A DNA stretch of 64,000 nucleotides, from contig OZ022259.1 in NCBI GenBank assembly GCA_963978905.1, forward strand, positions 2,356,001 to 2,420,000, written 5' to 3'. Every line of letters starts with the position of its first letter. Within the stretch, counting starts at the first letter, position 1. The notes beneath the pieces are model-generated. The model did not search any database, was not told the origin of the DNA, and saw nothing but the letters and a program-made list of their open reading frames with translations. The DNA is from Trichostrongylus colubriformis (taxonomy: Eukaryota > Nematoda > Chromadorea > Rhabditida > Trichostrongylidae). The translations under genes and the position numbers were made by a program. Shown here piece by piece: positions 14,576-26,900 of the stretch.

Positions 14576-15435
14576 ATAGTTTATTTATATATTTTCGAGA
14601 TTAAAACTTTTCCGATATTGTTGCCCCCCCTCCCCATCTTTCAATAACATCGAAAAACATCTTGTTCTGTAAGGAATCATTTGTCACATTACGTGACTTT
14701 CAGTGTGATATGTGCTTGCTATGCGAGGTTTCTTGTCACCCACTGACGTTATAGCTCCTGTTAACGTCTCTTGGCACGTGGGATTGTTTCTTATATTCCG
14801 CGGAAATACGTCAGAAAAAGTGCTTTTGAGCCTTGGGGCGTGTTCTTCTCCTCTATAATTGCCCCATTTCGCTTTTATGAGGTCTCGTTTAGTGTTGCTT
14901 TTTTTACCGCATCCCACGGTTCGTATTCACGTCGCTTGTTGTCGCAGGTGTCGCCTACGCCCCCCCCCCCTATCGTTCGCGACTTCAAATCCCTTTTACC
15001 GTTGTGCAGAACTCGCTCGTTCTTACTCTCTACTGCCTACTGTCGCTTGTCTTTCCCTCAGGCTGTACTCATACTCGGCGACACGAACACGGCATCTGGA
15101 AAGCTCATCATGTATGCGCTGCGACTGAAACCACCGCAGTGCATGGTCATACATTCATTGTCCAGTTGATTGTTCTTCCATTTTGTGTCGCCTGTCGCCT
15201 TTTGTCGCAAAGCGTAGCACTGCTGCAGTCAAGTATCAAGTTCGGTCTTCAATCTTTTCTATTATTTTTTTTTAATATCGTTCATCAATAATGTCGCTCT
15301 TCATTCACGGTTGTCTTTTACCGCTTGCCTTACTATTATTTTGATAGCCGCCTCACTCTTCCACCGTGTAGTGTCGCTCGAAGTCTCTCTGTTCATACAC
15401 TTTGGCTTCGTGTCCATCAATCACTGTATTCCTTG

Positions 15436-15576
15436 GACAGTCTCTTATACTCTGCGTGGCCTGCGGCAGGGCGTGGCTGCGTCATATGTGCACCTCCGCT
15501 CGTGCCACACTGTCTCGCTGTCTTTACGCGCAGCCACGCCTTGCCGCCGACAGCACACCGCAAGGTATGGAGGCTT
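15436..15576. mobile_element. Partial MITE of the GGCCGCGTTCATACT family
   Basis: The interior (GCAGGGCGTGGCTGCG ... CGCAGCCACGCCTTGCCG) is intact, but the conserved ends are eroded. Confidence 0.5.
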
Positions 15577-15842
15577 CCTCACTTTTGTTTTCTTGCCGAT
15601 CTCTCGATGTCGTCTGTAGTCGGCCATTGTTTCGATTTTCGCCTCTTCTCTGTGAATCGCCAACATGAGATCTTATGGAAGCTACGTCGATGCAGGCGAG
15701 TTGCTGGCTACCCTCACAAGTTTGAGCGCAATATTTCACTTTTTTAGACTTCAAAAAATTTGTGAAAAAAACGTTAACCCCTTCCTAGACGAAAACCAAG
15801 TTGGCTCAAAGACATTCGCAATAATCAAATGAGTCAACCTAC

Positions 15843-16090
15843 CTTCTTGAAACAGCAGATCCTTGGGTAACTAGTCTGGCTGCACCTTTTTCGCGTCACC
15901 ACGGAGCGTTATCACAGCCCTACACCTGCTCGGACCTACGGCGACGCCGCCCATTTTGCTCATTAGACCAAAAAAGGAGCTCAAGTGAATGGCGTCGGAG
16001 TGGATTCGAGCAGGTGTAGTGCCGTGATAGCGCGCCGGGGCGTCGCGAAAAAGGTGCAGTCTGACTAGTTACGGTAAATCTACCTATCAG
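15843..16090. mobile_element. Palindromic MITE, unsplit copy
   Basis: The outer 60 or so bases are inverted repeats: GGTAACTAGTCTGGCTGCAC on the left and its inverse GTGCAGTCTGACTAGTTACG on the right. There is an inner inverted pair around TACACCTGCTCG/CGAGCAGGTGTA. Confidence 0.7.
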
Positions 16091-16111
16091 ATTATCGGGA
16101 AGTGTGCCTCT

Positions 16112-16553
16112 AAAGGAATCGTACACGGAAAATGAGTTTCTCTGTCAGTCATATATGTACTTATATTGTATTTGCCTTATGTATTTATATTGTATTTGCC
16201 TGACAAGGGCCACATGCACAGTTTCATGCAAAAAAGTGAGAATCCTTTCAAGATACAGCTGATCAAAGTGGCGGCCGAGGGGGCGGAGCCTCCAGGTCAA
16301 TGTCCCGCCCCGTCGTCCGCCGTTGTCGGAGACGCATAGTGGGTACAGATAGTAAGTTCCACTTTTTGACTGCGACAGCGGCGGACGACGGGGTGGGCCT
16401 TTCCTCTGAGGCCCAGTCCCCTCGGCCACTACTACTTTTAGAAGCTGCATTCAAGCCGGATTCTCACCTTTTCGCGTGAAACCTTGCATGCTGCCCTAAT
16501 CAATAAACGCAGCATAAATATATGGGTGACAGAGGAACTCATTTTTCGATTCC
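16112..16553. mobile_element. Palindromic MITE, GTGAGAATCCGGCT type
   Basis: The ends (GGAATCG...AATGAGTTTCTCTGTCA on the left and the inverse on the right) extend for about 130 bp through GTGAGAATCC. The middle holds GCGGCGGACGACGGGGTGGG and its inverse. Relatives lie at 24004-24424 and 220-600. Confidence 0.7.
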
Positions 16554-17084
16554 TTCCACCTCTTGCCACGGAGCTACAAATGCTGTAATTTATTTATTTT
16601 ATTTGAAGTTCTTCCTCGTTTCGAATAACACTATGGGCTACAGGTGCCGTTCGTCAGTTCTAAGAAAAAAGGGCAACTGTCTTTTGTGTGTGTAACAATC
16701 CATCCTTTATCCCGTCACAATGGTCGCAGTTTCATCCCTTATTATCCTTTTGATGGTCTTTGCCTGTGCTGTCCTTCTTCTGAATACTGCTTCTCCCTCA
16801 AATGATTCTCCCTTCTGAGAAATCGCCGACCATCAGTGTTTTTCCCGTTCGGAAATGAAAACTATGTGCCTGTGAAAGTGCAATTGCATTTATATACGTA
16901 AAGTGATCATGTTCTGCTTAGATGAAATGTGGGACGAGTCTATGAAAAAGGGATGGAAAGGGAGACGATTAAAGGAGTCTAGAGGAAGGGGAGGGGGCAA
17001 GAAATTCCAGGGCTAAGATTTCTTGTCCATTAATCGGTTATAAAGTGAATTGTTCATGAGCATCTGGAGGCACACCGTGCGATA

Positions 17085-17470
17085 ATCAAATTGGTGGACT
17101 TTCCTTCTTGGGGCAGTAGATCCTTGAAAGCACCCTTTTTGCGCCACATCACGATATCCCATCACGGCGCTACACTCGCTTGACTCACACTAGGCACGCC
17201 CGCTTAAGGCCACGTCTATACTTAGCGCCTGCAAGGCGTGGCTGCGTTCATATGCAGCGAGGCAGGGTGGCATAAGCGGAGACGCAGAGACACGCAGCCC
17301 CGTCCTGCCGCCGGCACCGCAGAGTATGAACGCGGCCTTGGCGCTCCAGTGGTTAGGTCTTTCTTATCGTAGAGTTTAAGCAAATGCAGTGCCGTAATGG
17401 CGCATCGTGGCAGCGCAAACAAAGGTGAAATAGATCACGTGAGCTCCTCATTTATGCAAAAAGGCGTGGT
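17085..17470. mobile_element. Palindromic MITE split by another MITE
   Basis: The flanks resemble the 15843-16090 element (GCAGTAGATCCTTG..., GTGCCGTAATGGCGC...). The middle is occupied by 17206-17340, a GGCCGCGTTCATACT-type element. Confidence 0.5.
17206..17340. mobile_element. MITE of the GGCCGCGTTCATACT family
   Basis: The ends AAGGCCACGTCTATACTT and AGTATGAACGCGGCCTT are inverted copies. The interior has GGCGTGGCTGCG and its inverse CGCAGCCCCGTCC. The family recurs at 23771-23944, 46083-46236, 46840-47003 and 50468-50640, with partial copies at about 15436-15576 and 18800-18890. Confidence 0.75.
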
Positions 17471-17973
17471 TAGCGTGGGTTCGGCTGATTTAGTGCCATG
17501 GTAGCGCTCATTGGGGCCTGAGAAGGTTAGATCCTCGATCACTTATCTTCTTACCGGTCATGCAAGGATCTAATGCCTTATGATTCGATCAGCCTAGCTA
17601 TCGTGAGATGTACTACCTTTGACTTTCCGCGAACCTTTGAGCTTACTCCACTTTCGTTTATTTCTGGGCGCGGTTAGCTAAGGGTTATCGCTCGCTTGAT
17701 AGTTCAGTAGACAGAGCAAAAGGTCAGCCTTGGGAGCTGAAAATTATGGATTTTTGTCGCTCCCCCTAATTTACCTTCCTCGTCTTACACGCTGACCTGC
17801 TCCAAGTTTTCCATACAAGGAGGATCTATACATGGCGTGTCCTCGAACATCTTCATAGCTTTCTCACGTTTTCTGTGAACGGATTTCAGTGCTGTTTACT
17901 CAATTTTTCACCTTCGAAGCGATTCTGTTCATGTCCCCTCGTAGCCTTATTGCTAAATATCCGTCAATATACC

Positions 17974-17989
17974 GATTGTTTTCAGGATG
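17974..17989 (+). promoter_or_regulatory. Splice acceptor at start codon, probable trans-splice site
   Basis: A pyrimidine-rich stretch ending in TTTTCAG sits one base before the ATG of the acyltransferase gene. No upstream coding exon is visible in the preceding kilobase, which favours spliced-leader addition over a cis intron. RNA ends would settle it. Confidence 0.5.
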
Positions 17990-20900
17990 GCACCCTCTGG
18001 GGGTGATCCGTATCGATCGCCACCGATTATACGGAAACGTACGTCGTTTCCGTTGGTGGTGATATTCCGTAAACTGCTTGGTTTGCTCTTAACCCTGCTG
18101 TTCATCCTCGTCGTCACCGTCGGTATTCCCGTCTACCTCGTCCTAGGAATTATTGGTTTCGTCAAAAAGAAATCCCGACGATGGACGTACGAAAATGGGT
18201 GAGTGTCTCCCGGAAAGAAACGAACAAATCGATGTTCGTGCGCAAGTTCTGTGACATTTTAGGTGCTGCACACATTCATGGCCGATTTGCGGTACGGTTC
18301 CTGAAATAGCGGGTATGATATTGACGGGTAACGTGGATACGGACACACTTAATGATGAAGTAATTCCGAGATGATTATCGATTAATTTACCGCGATCAAT
18401 AACCGGTTATTGATTACAGATTCAACGGGTTATAGCTGATAATCGATCAAATCTCTATAAAAATCCATCCAGTGATGTTAGCTCGCAAATAGGAAAGTGG
18501 TGGAGTCACAGGTTAGTTTATTTTCGTGTCGGTTTTTCAGAAGCGATGTTGATTGATCACTTCAGTACATATCGATTGAAAACGGATGACGATTTGTTGG
18601 ATCTACAACGGCAGGAAAATGTGTTACCGACACATCAAACCACCTTGTCGTTAGTTCCAGAATATTCTCATGCTCTTAAGGTGAGCTGACGGTTTTTCTC
18701 GTATATTTCTGGGCGGGGTTAGGTTAGCGTTACCCATCGCTTGACAGTTCAGTGCACAACTGTCTGGTGGCATAGCTCAGAGTTAACATAGGGTTAGGGG
18801 GAGGGTACAGAGACGACGCAGGCAACGAGACAGGGTGGCATAGTGGAGACGCAGACATGCAGACACACCCTGCCGCCGACATTGCAAAAACCATGAAATT
18901 TTACTTTGTAAAATACCATAAGTTTTGTTACCAATATATTAAAGGGAATAATTAGAGTTTGAGAACAAGGTATTATTACAAAGTAAGAGAAAGGAGAAGA
19001 AAAAAGAAGAATTAAAAGGAAAAGAACGGAAAAAGTATGAGAGCGGCCTAGATCTGGTACCACCATACATACTATTACGTTGTCCCAAAAGTCTTGTAGG
19101 ATTTTTTTCAGAAAAATCAATAACTCTTGTTTACTTCGAGGCAGGTGTAAGTGGTTCAGGAATATGGTAGAGCGTTTTCCAAGCTTTCTAGTAAAATATA
19201 TAATGACCCACCACATTCCGTGGAGAGAGCTACAGTGCTCGTAGGCGATTACCAACCCAACGCGCGGTGTCATCTACTATGAGTGGTCTTGGGGCAGCAA
19301 AGCGACGGAAGCTTGTGACTCCATCAACGCTGCATTGGGTAAGGGATGTGTGAGCTACGAGACCGTGCGCCGCTGGCTCATCAGCTTCAGCAACGGCGAG
19401 ATTGACATGGAAGACGAGCCACGCACGGGACACCCACACGCATTCGACGACGAGACGCTGCTCTCCGCCGTTCGCGTCGATCCTGAAACCACTATGCGCG
19501 AGCTGGAGGAGAGGAATGGACAACCACTCATAACCGTAAATCGTCGCCTCCACGAGCGCGGTTATCGGAAGGTGCTGTCGCGATGGACCTCATGCCCTGA
19601 CGGATGCTCACGAAAGTGCCCGTGTGAGCATCTGTCAATCGCTGCTGTTCCGCCCACATCGCAACGACTTTCTCGTCTATCTGGCTACGGGCGATGAAAG
19701 CTGGGACATGTACGATACCAACGCACCCCGCGCCTTTTGGCTGCTACGTGACGCCGAGCCGCCAACGCAGCCCCTGTCCGCCCTTCATCCGAAGAAGATT
19801 CTGCTCTGCTGCTTCTGGTCGCGGAAGGAATGCTTTTCCAGGGGGTGCTGGCACAAGGCGAGACAGTACCCGCTTCCTTCTACACCCACCAGCTCCGGCA
19901 GATCACCGTCGCTATTCGAGAAAAGCGTCTGAGAAGGTCCGCGGTCACCCTCCTTCATGATAACGCCCACCCATACGTTGCGAAGTGTACCCAAGCCATA
20001 CTACAGGAGCTCGGCTGGGATGTGCTGCCCCACCTGCCATACTCTCCAGACATTGCCCCTTCTGACCATCACCTTACCCATCCTCTTGAATCCTTCCTGG
20101 CCAAGAGAAAATTCGCTGATTATGATACGCTTGCAAAGGCGATCACTGACTTCTTCGACTCTCAGAATCCAGAGCTCTGGGAGGAGGGAATCAACGACTT
20201 ACCTACGAGGGGGCAGAGTGTTGTCGATAATAATGGTGAATACGTTGTTGCCTGATTGTTGTTTGTTGGAAGAAAAGATAATAAAAAGTGATGATCGAAA
20301 AAATCCTACAAGACTTTTGGGACAACCTAATATTTGGTCTGCAAACTACCAGTGTTGGTCAAGAAACCTGAGAATGGGGACCTACACGTGCGCTACTGAG
20401 TGTAGAAACGAACCTTTCGACGGTCCAACGCTGGTAACCTCAACCTTGCCCCGTATCCCTAAGAATTTTCTGCTCCGGTTCCACGCTTAAAGACACCGTA
20501 AGGGAGTAATTTTGGCTTACGGTATAACAGACGTAGTGTGGACGAGTTCAAGTGGCCGCCATTGCACAAACTCGCCAATTTGACGCCTTGGCATGGTGCC
20601 AAGAGAAGGTGTTTCCATTATAAAGTTGTTCATTCCTTTTACCTTCTCCTTTGTTCTTTCTTATATTGTTTCTAGATGTATTTACATGAATGTTAATGTA
20701 GTTGGGAATGGCCGCTCCACTACGCTGGGAGTCAGGTGCTACAACTAAAGTTGGCCCGCGGCCGTCTCCTACAGCGGACAACTCGGAACGCCAGTGCGAT
20801 GATGCGAATGAGGCGCGAATACACACCGCAGCGATGCACTTTTGAATTCGGGTTTTTTCACCGATTATCGCTTCTAACCTTCTGCGTTCGTTACGAAATG

Positions 20901-23900
20901 CTCATTCCTTTGTATGTTTCTCTTGTTTCGGACCCCCTTCCGGTTCCTTTAATCCATCATGGCTTTCTCGGCATAGTGGTTTGTTCCAGAATATTCCTGA
21001 GTCTGTCATCAACGATGAACTTCACTTCGATAAATCTTTTTTTGCTGTCGATGAATTACTCCGATACGGTACGATGATGGGCATCAATTAATTCAGGACT
21101 TGATGACGTCATCACTGTTACTTACATCGACAGCTGCCGATTGTGCTTTTATATGCGTGCAACGACTACTCTGCATTTGCATGAATGAGCGGACGTCCTT
21201 TGAGGTTTAGTTCCCTTATATAGACAGATTTTCCAAATCTCTTCAATATTTTAGAGTAATTTTTCAGATTATGTCTTTTTCGTTTTCATAGTTATTGTTT
21301 TTATGAGTTTTGTATGATGACGGGTTTGAAGTGTCTGAGGATGTTCTGCGGAAGATCACGCATGAGGACGTAAGGACTCTATAAGTGCCAAATGTACTAG
21401 GTAGGAGGGGGGGGGGCGCTAATCAGGAAGGGCTTTCAACTTTCCACGGAACTTCGAATAGGGATCCCTACAGATCGATAGGGCTTCGAACGCTGATTAC
21501 AACTGTAGAACCTGAAAGTGTTACGGGGTGTTCCGAAGCGAGTTAGGTAGGATCAAAGTTTGCCTGTGATATCTCGTTGGCGAGGCACTTTGTCATCAGC
21601 ACGGCCTTTGCTCAACCGGGAAGGACGTCGTAGCTCACTGGCAGTGCTCAGGATCTGCAGGATTGAGGTCGGGGGTTTATTCGCCGTCGGTGAAACATCT
21701 TTTGCATTTCGTTGAATTTTGTGTTTCATTATCAGTAAGTGCTTTTCCTTCACTTCTGAACGTTTCCTTGTACTGGTACCTATCGCACTTATCACTTACT
21801 CTGCCATTTTATTTATAACTACTAACAACACTAACCACTAATAACACTCACAAGAGACTCCCATACCACACGAATTAGGCGTTGTTGCGTAAGAAGATCA
21901 TATTCGCGCACAAGGATTAGAATTACCCCTCAATCTCAGTTTAAAGACAGCATTAGGGGTAATGCGGTAATGGAGAAATACCTGCAAGAAGTCACTCACA
22001 TGGTAGTCCTGGGCCTAGGAAGGGTATCTGTGGCGAAATCCCGGTGAAAAAGCGCCTCTCCAAGCGGGGAAACCCTGCAAAACGCCGCAACCATGCAGCG
22101 GTTCCGCCTCTTGGACACAGCGGTACCGCCTCCCGATGACGTAATTCCCGATTGACTGGGGTGGGAGCGGCCAAGGAGATGCGGCGAGATTGAAGGTTTT
22201 GCGGCGCGCTTTCGCAGTTTTAGCTTGAAGCTCACTCCAAAAAGTAGATGCTGTCGTATTTCCAAACATTCCCTTGTGTTTGCTTGGAAACATGCCAATG
22301 GGAAACTAGATCAGACCACCCGCCTCTTGACGGGAAGGTCGTCCGGGTCGAGAATCAGCGGTGGTAAGGGGGTCCTATTTCTCGGGTTTTTGGCCATTTC
22401 CATCCGTTTTTTCTCCACTATCGTGTTACTAGGCATCTCGACTTTCATATACACTATTTCCTTTACTTTTCGTCCGACTTTCCCCTTATGCTGCCTTTAA
22501 TCCACTTTTTGTCCAACTTCGGAAAATTGGGGTGGCCAGGGAATAAAGTAGGAGTTTTCGAATTTTTTTCTACAAAAAGCCCTGCAACCTGAACAAGGTC
22601 ACCTACACATACCTGTTACACTTGCCCATCGCACTAATCATACGAAGCAAGCGTCAAAGAGCACTTCCTCGGCGAGAGTCAACGACTCCTCCTTCGTTCA
22701 GTGTGTTGCCACCCAATAGCCCGTGAATTTTTCCGAAATTTAGTCGAATTTTCGAATTGGCTAAGAACTTGTTCGCTGGGGTAATTTGCCACCCTGAACA
22801 CGAAAATCACACTGGTTTTGCACGAGCACGGCTGGCTCGCGCGTTATTGGCTTCCCGAAGTACCATTTGATATGTAGTATTATTTATTCCGATAAACGTG
22901 TAGACAATGAAACACAAAATGCAAAATAATCTTCACCAGCGGGTAGCAAACACTCGACCCTTATCCTGCAGACTCGGAGCACCACCATTGTGCCGTGATG
23001 GCCGTTGCTAGCTCAGCAACGGCCGTGCTGATGGCAAATGCTCGCTAATGAGATATCACACGCAAACTTCGACCCCTCCTAACCCACTTCGGAACAGCCC
23101 GTAGCACTTTTAACTTTCACAGGTGTTATCAGCGTTCGAACCTCTATCGTTCGGCAGGGGTCCCTATTCGAAGATCCATGGGAAGTTGAAAGCCCTTCCT
23201 GGTAAGTGTCCGTTATTTTTGAAATTAACTGCTTTGTTTTGGATAGGCTGCGAGCGGAAACCTCACAACTTTTTGACGCGAGATGCAAGGAGCGCGGTTG
23301 ATTCATCTGAAATTCCTTGAATTTTGCGAAATGAGGAACGAAATAAAAGCGCGAAAACTTTGAGAAATAGGAAGTTGAAGGTCCCTTCTCTTTTGCGCCT
23401 CTCTGCGTCACTAACCGGTGGGGTAGATTGCAGGCGTGCGAGGGGCGGAGTCAGCGATCCTTGAGTCCTTGTCCTGTCTTCGACGACTACTCTCCGGCGG
23501 AGTAGTCGATCCGCTGCGGTCCTCGTTTCTTCGGACTTCTAGGTGTGGACCATTGAGGGATAAACCACGTTCAGGCCAGGGAAGGGGACGTATCGGCTCC
23601 AAAACGAAAAAAACTGCACACGGTTGTTGTAGGAATCGATTGATTATTTCCAAGCTACTTTTTAGGAACCGTCAGTTCACTCTATTTTAGTCTTCGCATA
23701 CTCTGTATCAACACACGCCTTTCCGTGGCCATCTTTTCTCAACGAAGCTCCTAGTTTCCTTAACCATTGAGACCGCGTTCATACTTTGCGGTGCCGGCGG
23801 CAAGGATTGCCGACGTGTCTCCCCTTGTCCAGCTGTGCCACCCTGTCTCGTTTCCTACTTTGTTCCTGTAACTCCTCGATATCTCTGCCTCGCTCCTGTG

Positions 23901-26900
23901 AATGCAGCCACGCTCTGCCGGCACAGAGTATGAACGCGGCCCAAGTGTCCTTTTCTTAATCGTTTAATTCCCATCTCTCTGTCAATCCTTTTTTTTTCTT
24001 GAAAGAATCGTGCAAGGAAAAATAAGGTTCTTTGTTACCCATATATTAACATTGCATTTGCTTTATAGCATGCAAGGTTTCACGTGAAAAAGTGAGAATC
24101 CGGCTGAGATAAGGCTCCTCAAAGTGACGGACGACGGGGTGAGTCGTCCGCATGGGTGCAGAAGTTAGCTGAGGAGTAAAAGCGCGATCGGAGACGCAGT
24201 GTGAGGGCAGAAAGTTACGTTAACAGTTCCACTTTCGTCTCCGACTGCGGCGGATGACAGGGTGAGGCGTCCACTCGGACGCCCGGCCCAGTCGTCCGCT
24301 ACTTTGAGGAGCTCTATCTTAGTTGGACTCTCACTTTTTTGCGTGAAACTTTGCATGCGACCGTTATTGAGCAAATACAACATAAATATATGGGTAACGG
24401 AGAAACTCATTTTTCCGTGCCCTATTCCTGCAATGATAGCGTTCCATTGCAAAGAATGCATCCATTTTGACCTGACATTTTCAGATGGAGCCTCATGCAC
24501 CTCTACAAGGTTGGGAAGCGCAAGTGTTTGGTGGTGTGCATACGGCCATTTGTATGAGCATTAAGGTGAATCCCTCTATCGACATCGATCGGCATCAATT
24601 TCTTGAAATTTGTCCAAAATCCCTTTCCATGTCACAAATGTCGTTTACAGTTTGCTTTGGGTGGTCCGTTCTGTTTATTGGCACTTGCTTTACGTGGACA
24701 AAATCCAGTATGGAAGTATCTGGAATCCAAGGAACAGATCCACGCAAGAAATCGGTCAGTTTTTTTTCTGATAAATCGATGAGGAAGATTGTTGAGAATG
24801 GACCTCATTCAGAAGGGGACCAAAGCCACTGATACACTGTGGCTCATCGTCGATTCTGATGGATCCTACCCTGGACGACTCCGCCCCTGACGGGAAAAGC
24901 CCCGCCCATCACATGCATCGTGGTTCGTCATTGCTCAGAAACAGTTAGTTGGATTTGTTTTTTTTTGCCGGTCTATTTATCCATTTCTGAGAGATTGCCT
25001 TTCATCCGTGAAACCATAGAGCTTCCATTATTCATTCACGTAACCAGATAGGAGGACCAGCTATCGCGAGCCATATGTGGACGGAAGTTGGCAAAATGAG
25101 GCCCAGTTAAAGGAAATTTTATTTTTTCTCCTCTTTGATATGTGTAAGGTTTAAAGGCTCATCTTGCGATTATCAGATTTGTCGATTTTTCTTCCCTCAC
25201 AGTAGATTCTTGAATGAGCATTCAGCGTCTTATTGCGTCATCACGGAGCTATACCCGAGCGAATTCACGCTGGACACGCCCTTTTTAATTAGCTGATCGG
25301 TAGGGAGCTTAAAGGCAGCATCAGGGGAAAGTCGGACGAAGAGTAAAAGAAGTAGTGAATTTGAAGCCGAGATGTCTAGTACAGGACAGTGAAGAAACAA
25401 CGAATGGAATTGGCCAAAAACCCGAGAAACAGGATCCCCTTTCCACTGTTGATTCTCGGCGCGGACGACCTGTCCGTCAAAAGGCGGGTAGTCCCATCTA
25501 GTTTTCCATTGACATGTTGTCAAGTAAACACAAGGGATGTTTGGAAATACGACAGCATCTATTGTTTGGAGTGAGCTTCAAGCTAAAACTGCAAAAGCGC
25601 ATCGCAAAACCTTCGTTCCTGCCGCATCTCCTTGGCCGCTTCCACCCCAGTCAATCGGGAATTACTTCATCCGGAGGCGGGATCGACTTATCAAGAGGCG
25701 GGACAGATGGGCGGTTGCGGCGTTTTGCGGCATGTCTACAGCTCGAAGGGGCGCTTTTTCATCGGGATATCGCCACAGATAGCCTTCTTAAGCCCAGAAC
25801 TACCATGCGAGTAATGTGAGTAATTCTTGTAGGAATTTCTTCATTACCGCATTACCCCCAATGCTGTCTTTAAGTGGGCGTGGCTAGTATGGGATCGAGT
25901 GAAAGAAGCGCCATGATGACGTATCGTGGTGGCGCAAAAAGGTGGTGCCTGGGTAGTTACCGAAGAAAAATTGCTCTAAAAGGTAAATCTACCTGTTTGC
26001 TTTGAAACAGGGACTGAGGGGACTGGATTTTTCAGCATTTAAGAACATAAAAAAATCTAGGGTTTCTAGGGTCCTTAGGGTTTTCCCGATTCTGGTATTT
26101 CTGCCATTGAACTCGTCATCAAAAACCAGCTGATCGCTTCTAACCACTTGCAGCAATATGGCTGGCAGGATTGCTAAGGTATAGAGTTCATACAGAGGGG
26201 GACCAATGTCACTAACACACTGTGGCTCATCGTTGATTTTGATGAATCCTACTCCGGACGACTCCGCCCCTAACGGGAAATGCCCCGCCCATCCCCTGCT
26301 TCTGTACTGGAGTAGCACCTCAGCTAAACGCTTGGCAAATATTATCGGTTGCCTAGAGAAGCAGGGGATTTCTATTGACTCCATTTTCATGCACCCGCGA
26401 TTCTTTGTATTATCGATTGATACGGGTTTCTGAGACGCCCGCAATTCAGTGCCTTTACTAGCCGTACATCGTCGATGTTGGACAACCGTAAAGCATTCGG
26501 AACTGTTACTACGAGCCGAAAAGCTTCTGCGTGCCAATACATCCGAGCTGTACATCTCATTAATCGCAGGATCGTTGAGGAACTACTTCAGAGAGCAGGT
26601 AAACTCGCCAGCTTTCAAAATTTGGGTATCTAATGATTTAGCCGCCTGATTACATGCATGCATTGCGTTCCTACCCGGTACCTTACGCCTATGTCATTAC
26701 GACCCAACCGTGCTTTTTACCGCTTTTAGGGTATACTTCATCCACCCGATCTGGTGTTTGTAGCACCTTGTACCTCACATGGACTGGCACCAGTGGTGGA
26801 ACGTTGTGACACGAATTTGCTATCGTTTCAATTACCGACGAGCGTAGAAGGTGAGTGAGTGTTTTCCAGGCTGCGCAGTAGGGAACATATAATGGTCTGG

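Larger units (their letters stand above)
1..17986. other. Gene-free interval left of the acyltransferase gene
   Basis: Apart from the repeats listed separately I see no supportable gene. Short open frames have no consistent splice borders or recognisable motifs. Bases 601-2230, 6400-10080, 10600-12400 and 14600-15430 show nothing definite. Around 2750-3000, 3300-3340 and 14930-15370 the word TGTCGC or its inverse is unusually frequent. TTTGT-rich sequence lies at 4400-4460. Confidence 0.5.

Noticed and set aside
21600..21690. tRNA gene
   Set aside because: A- and B-box-like words are present, but the acceptor and anticodon stems do not pair. It is treated as a SINE fragment.
24486..24550. 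Alternative frame of exon 24485 (WSLMHLYKVGKRKCLVVCIR)
   Set aside because: It resembles the stretch before HHxxxDG and could end at a GTATGA donor, but it would need two leftover bases from upstream and would remove the spacing before GGPFCLL. The phase-0 frame fits the flanking exon better.
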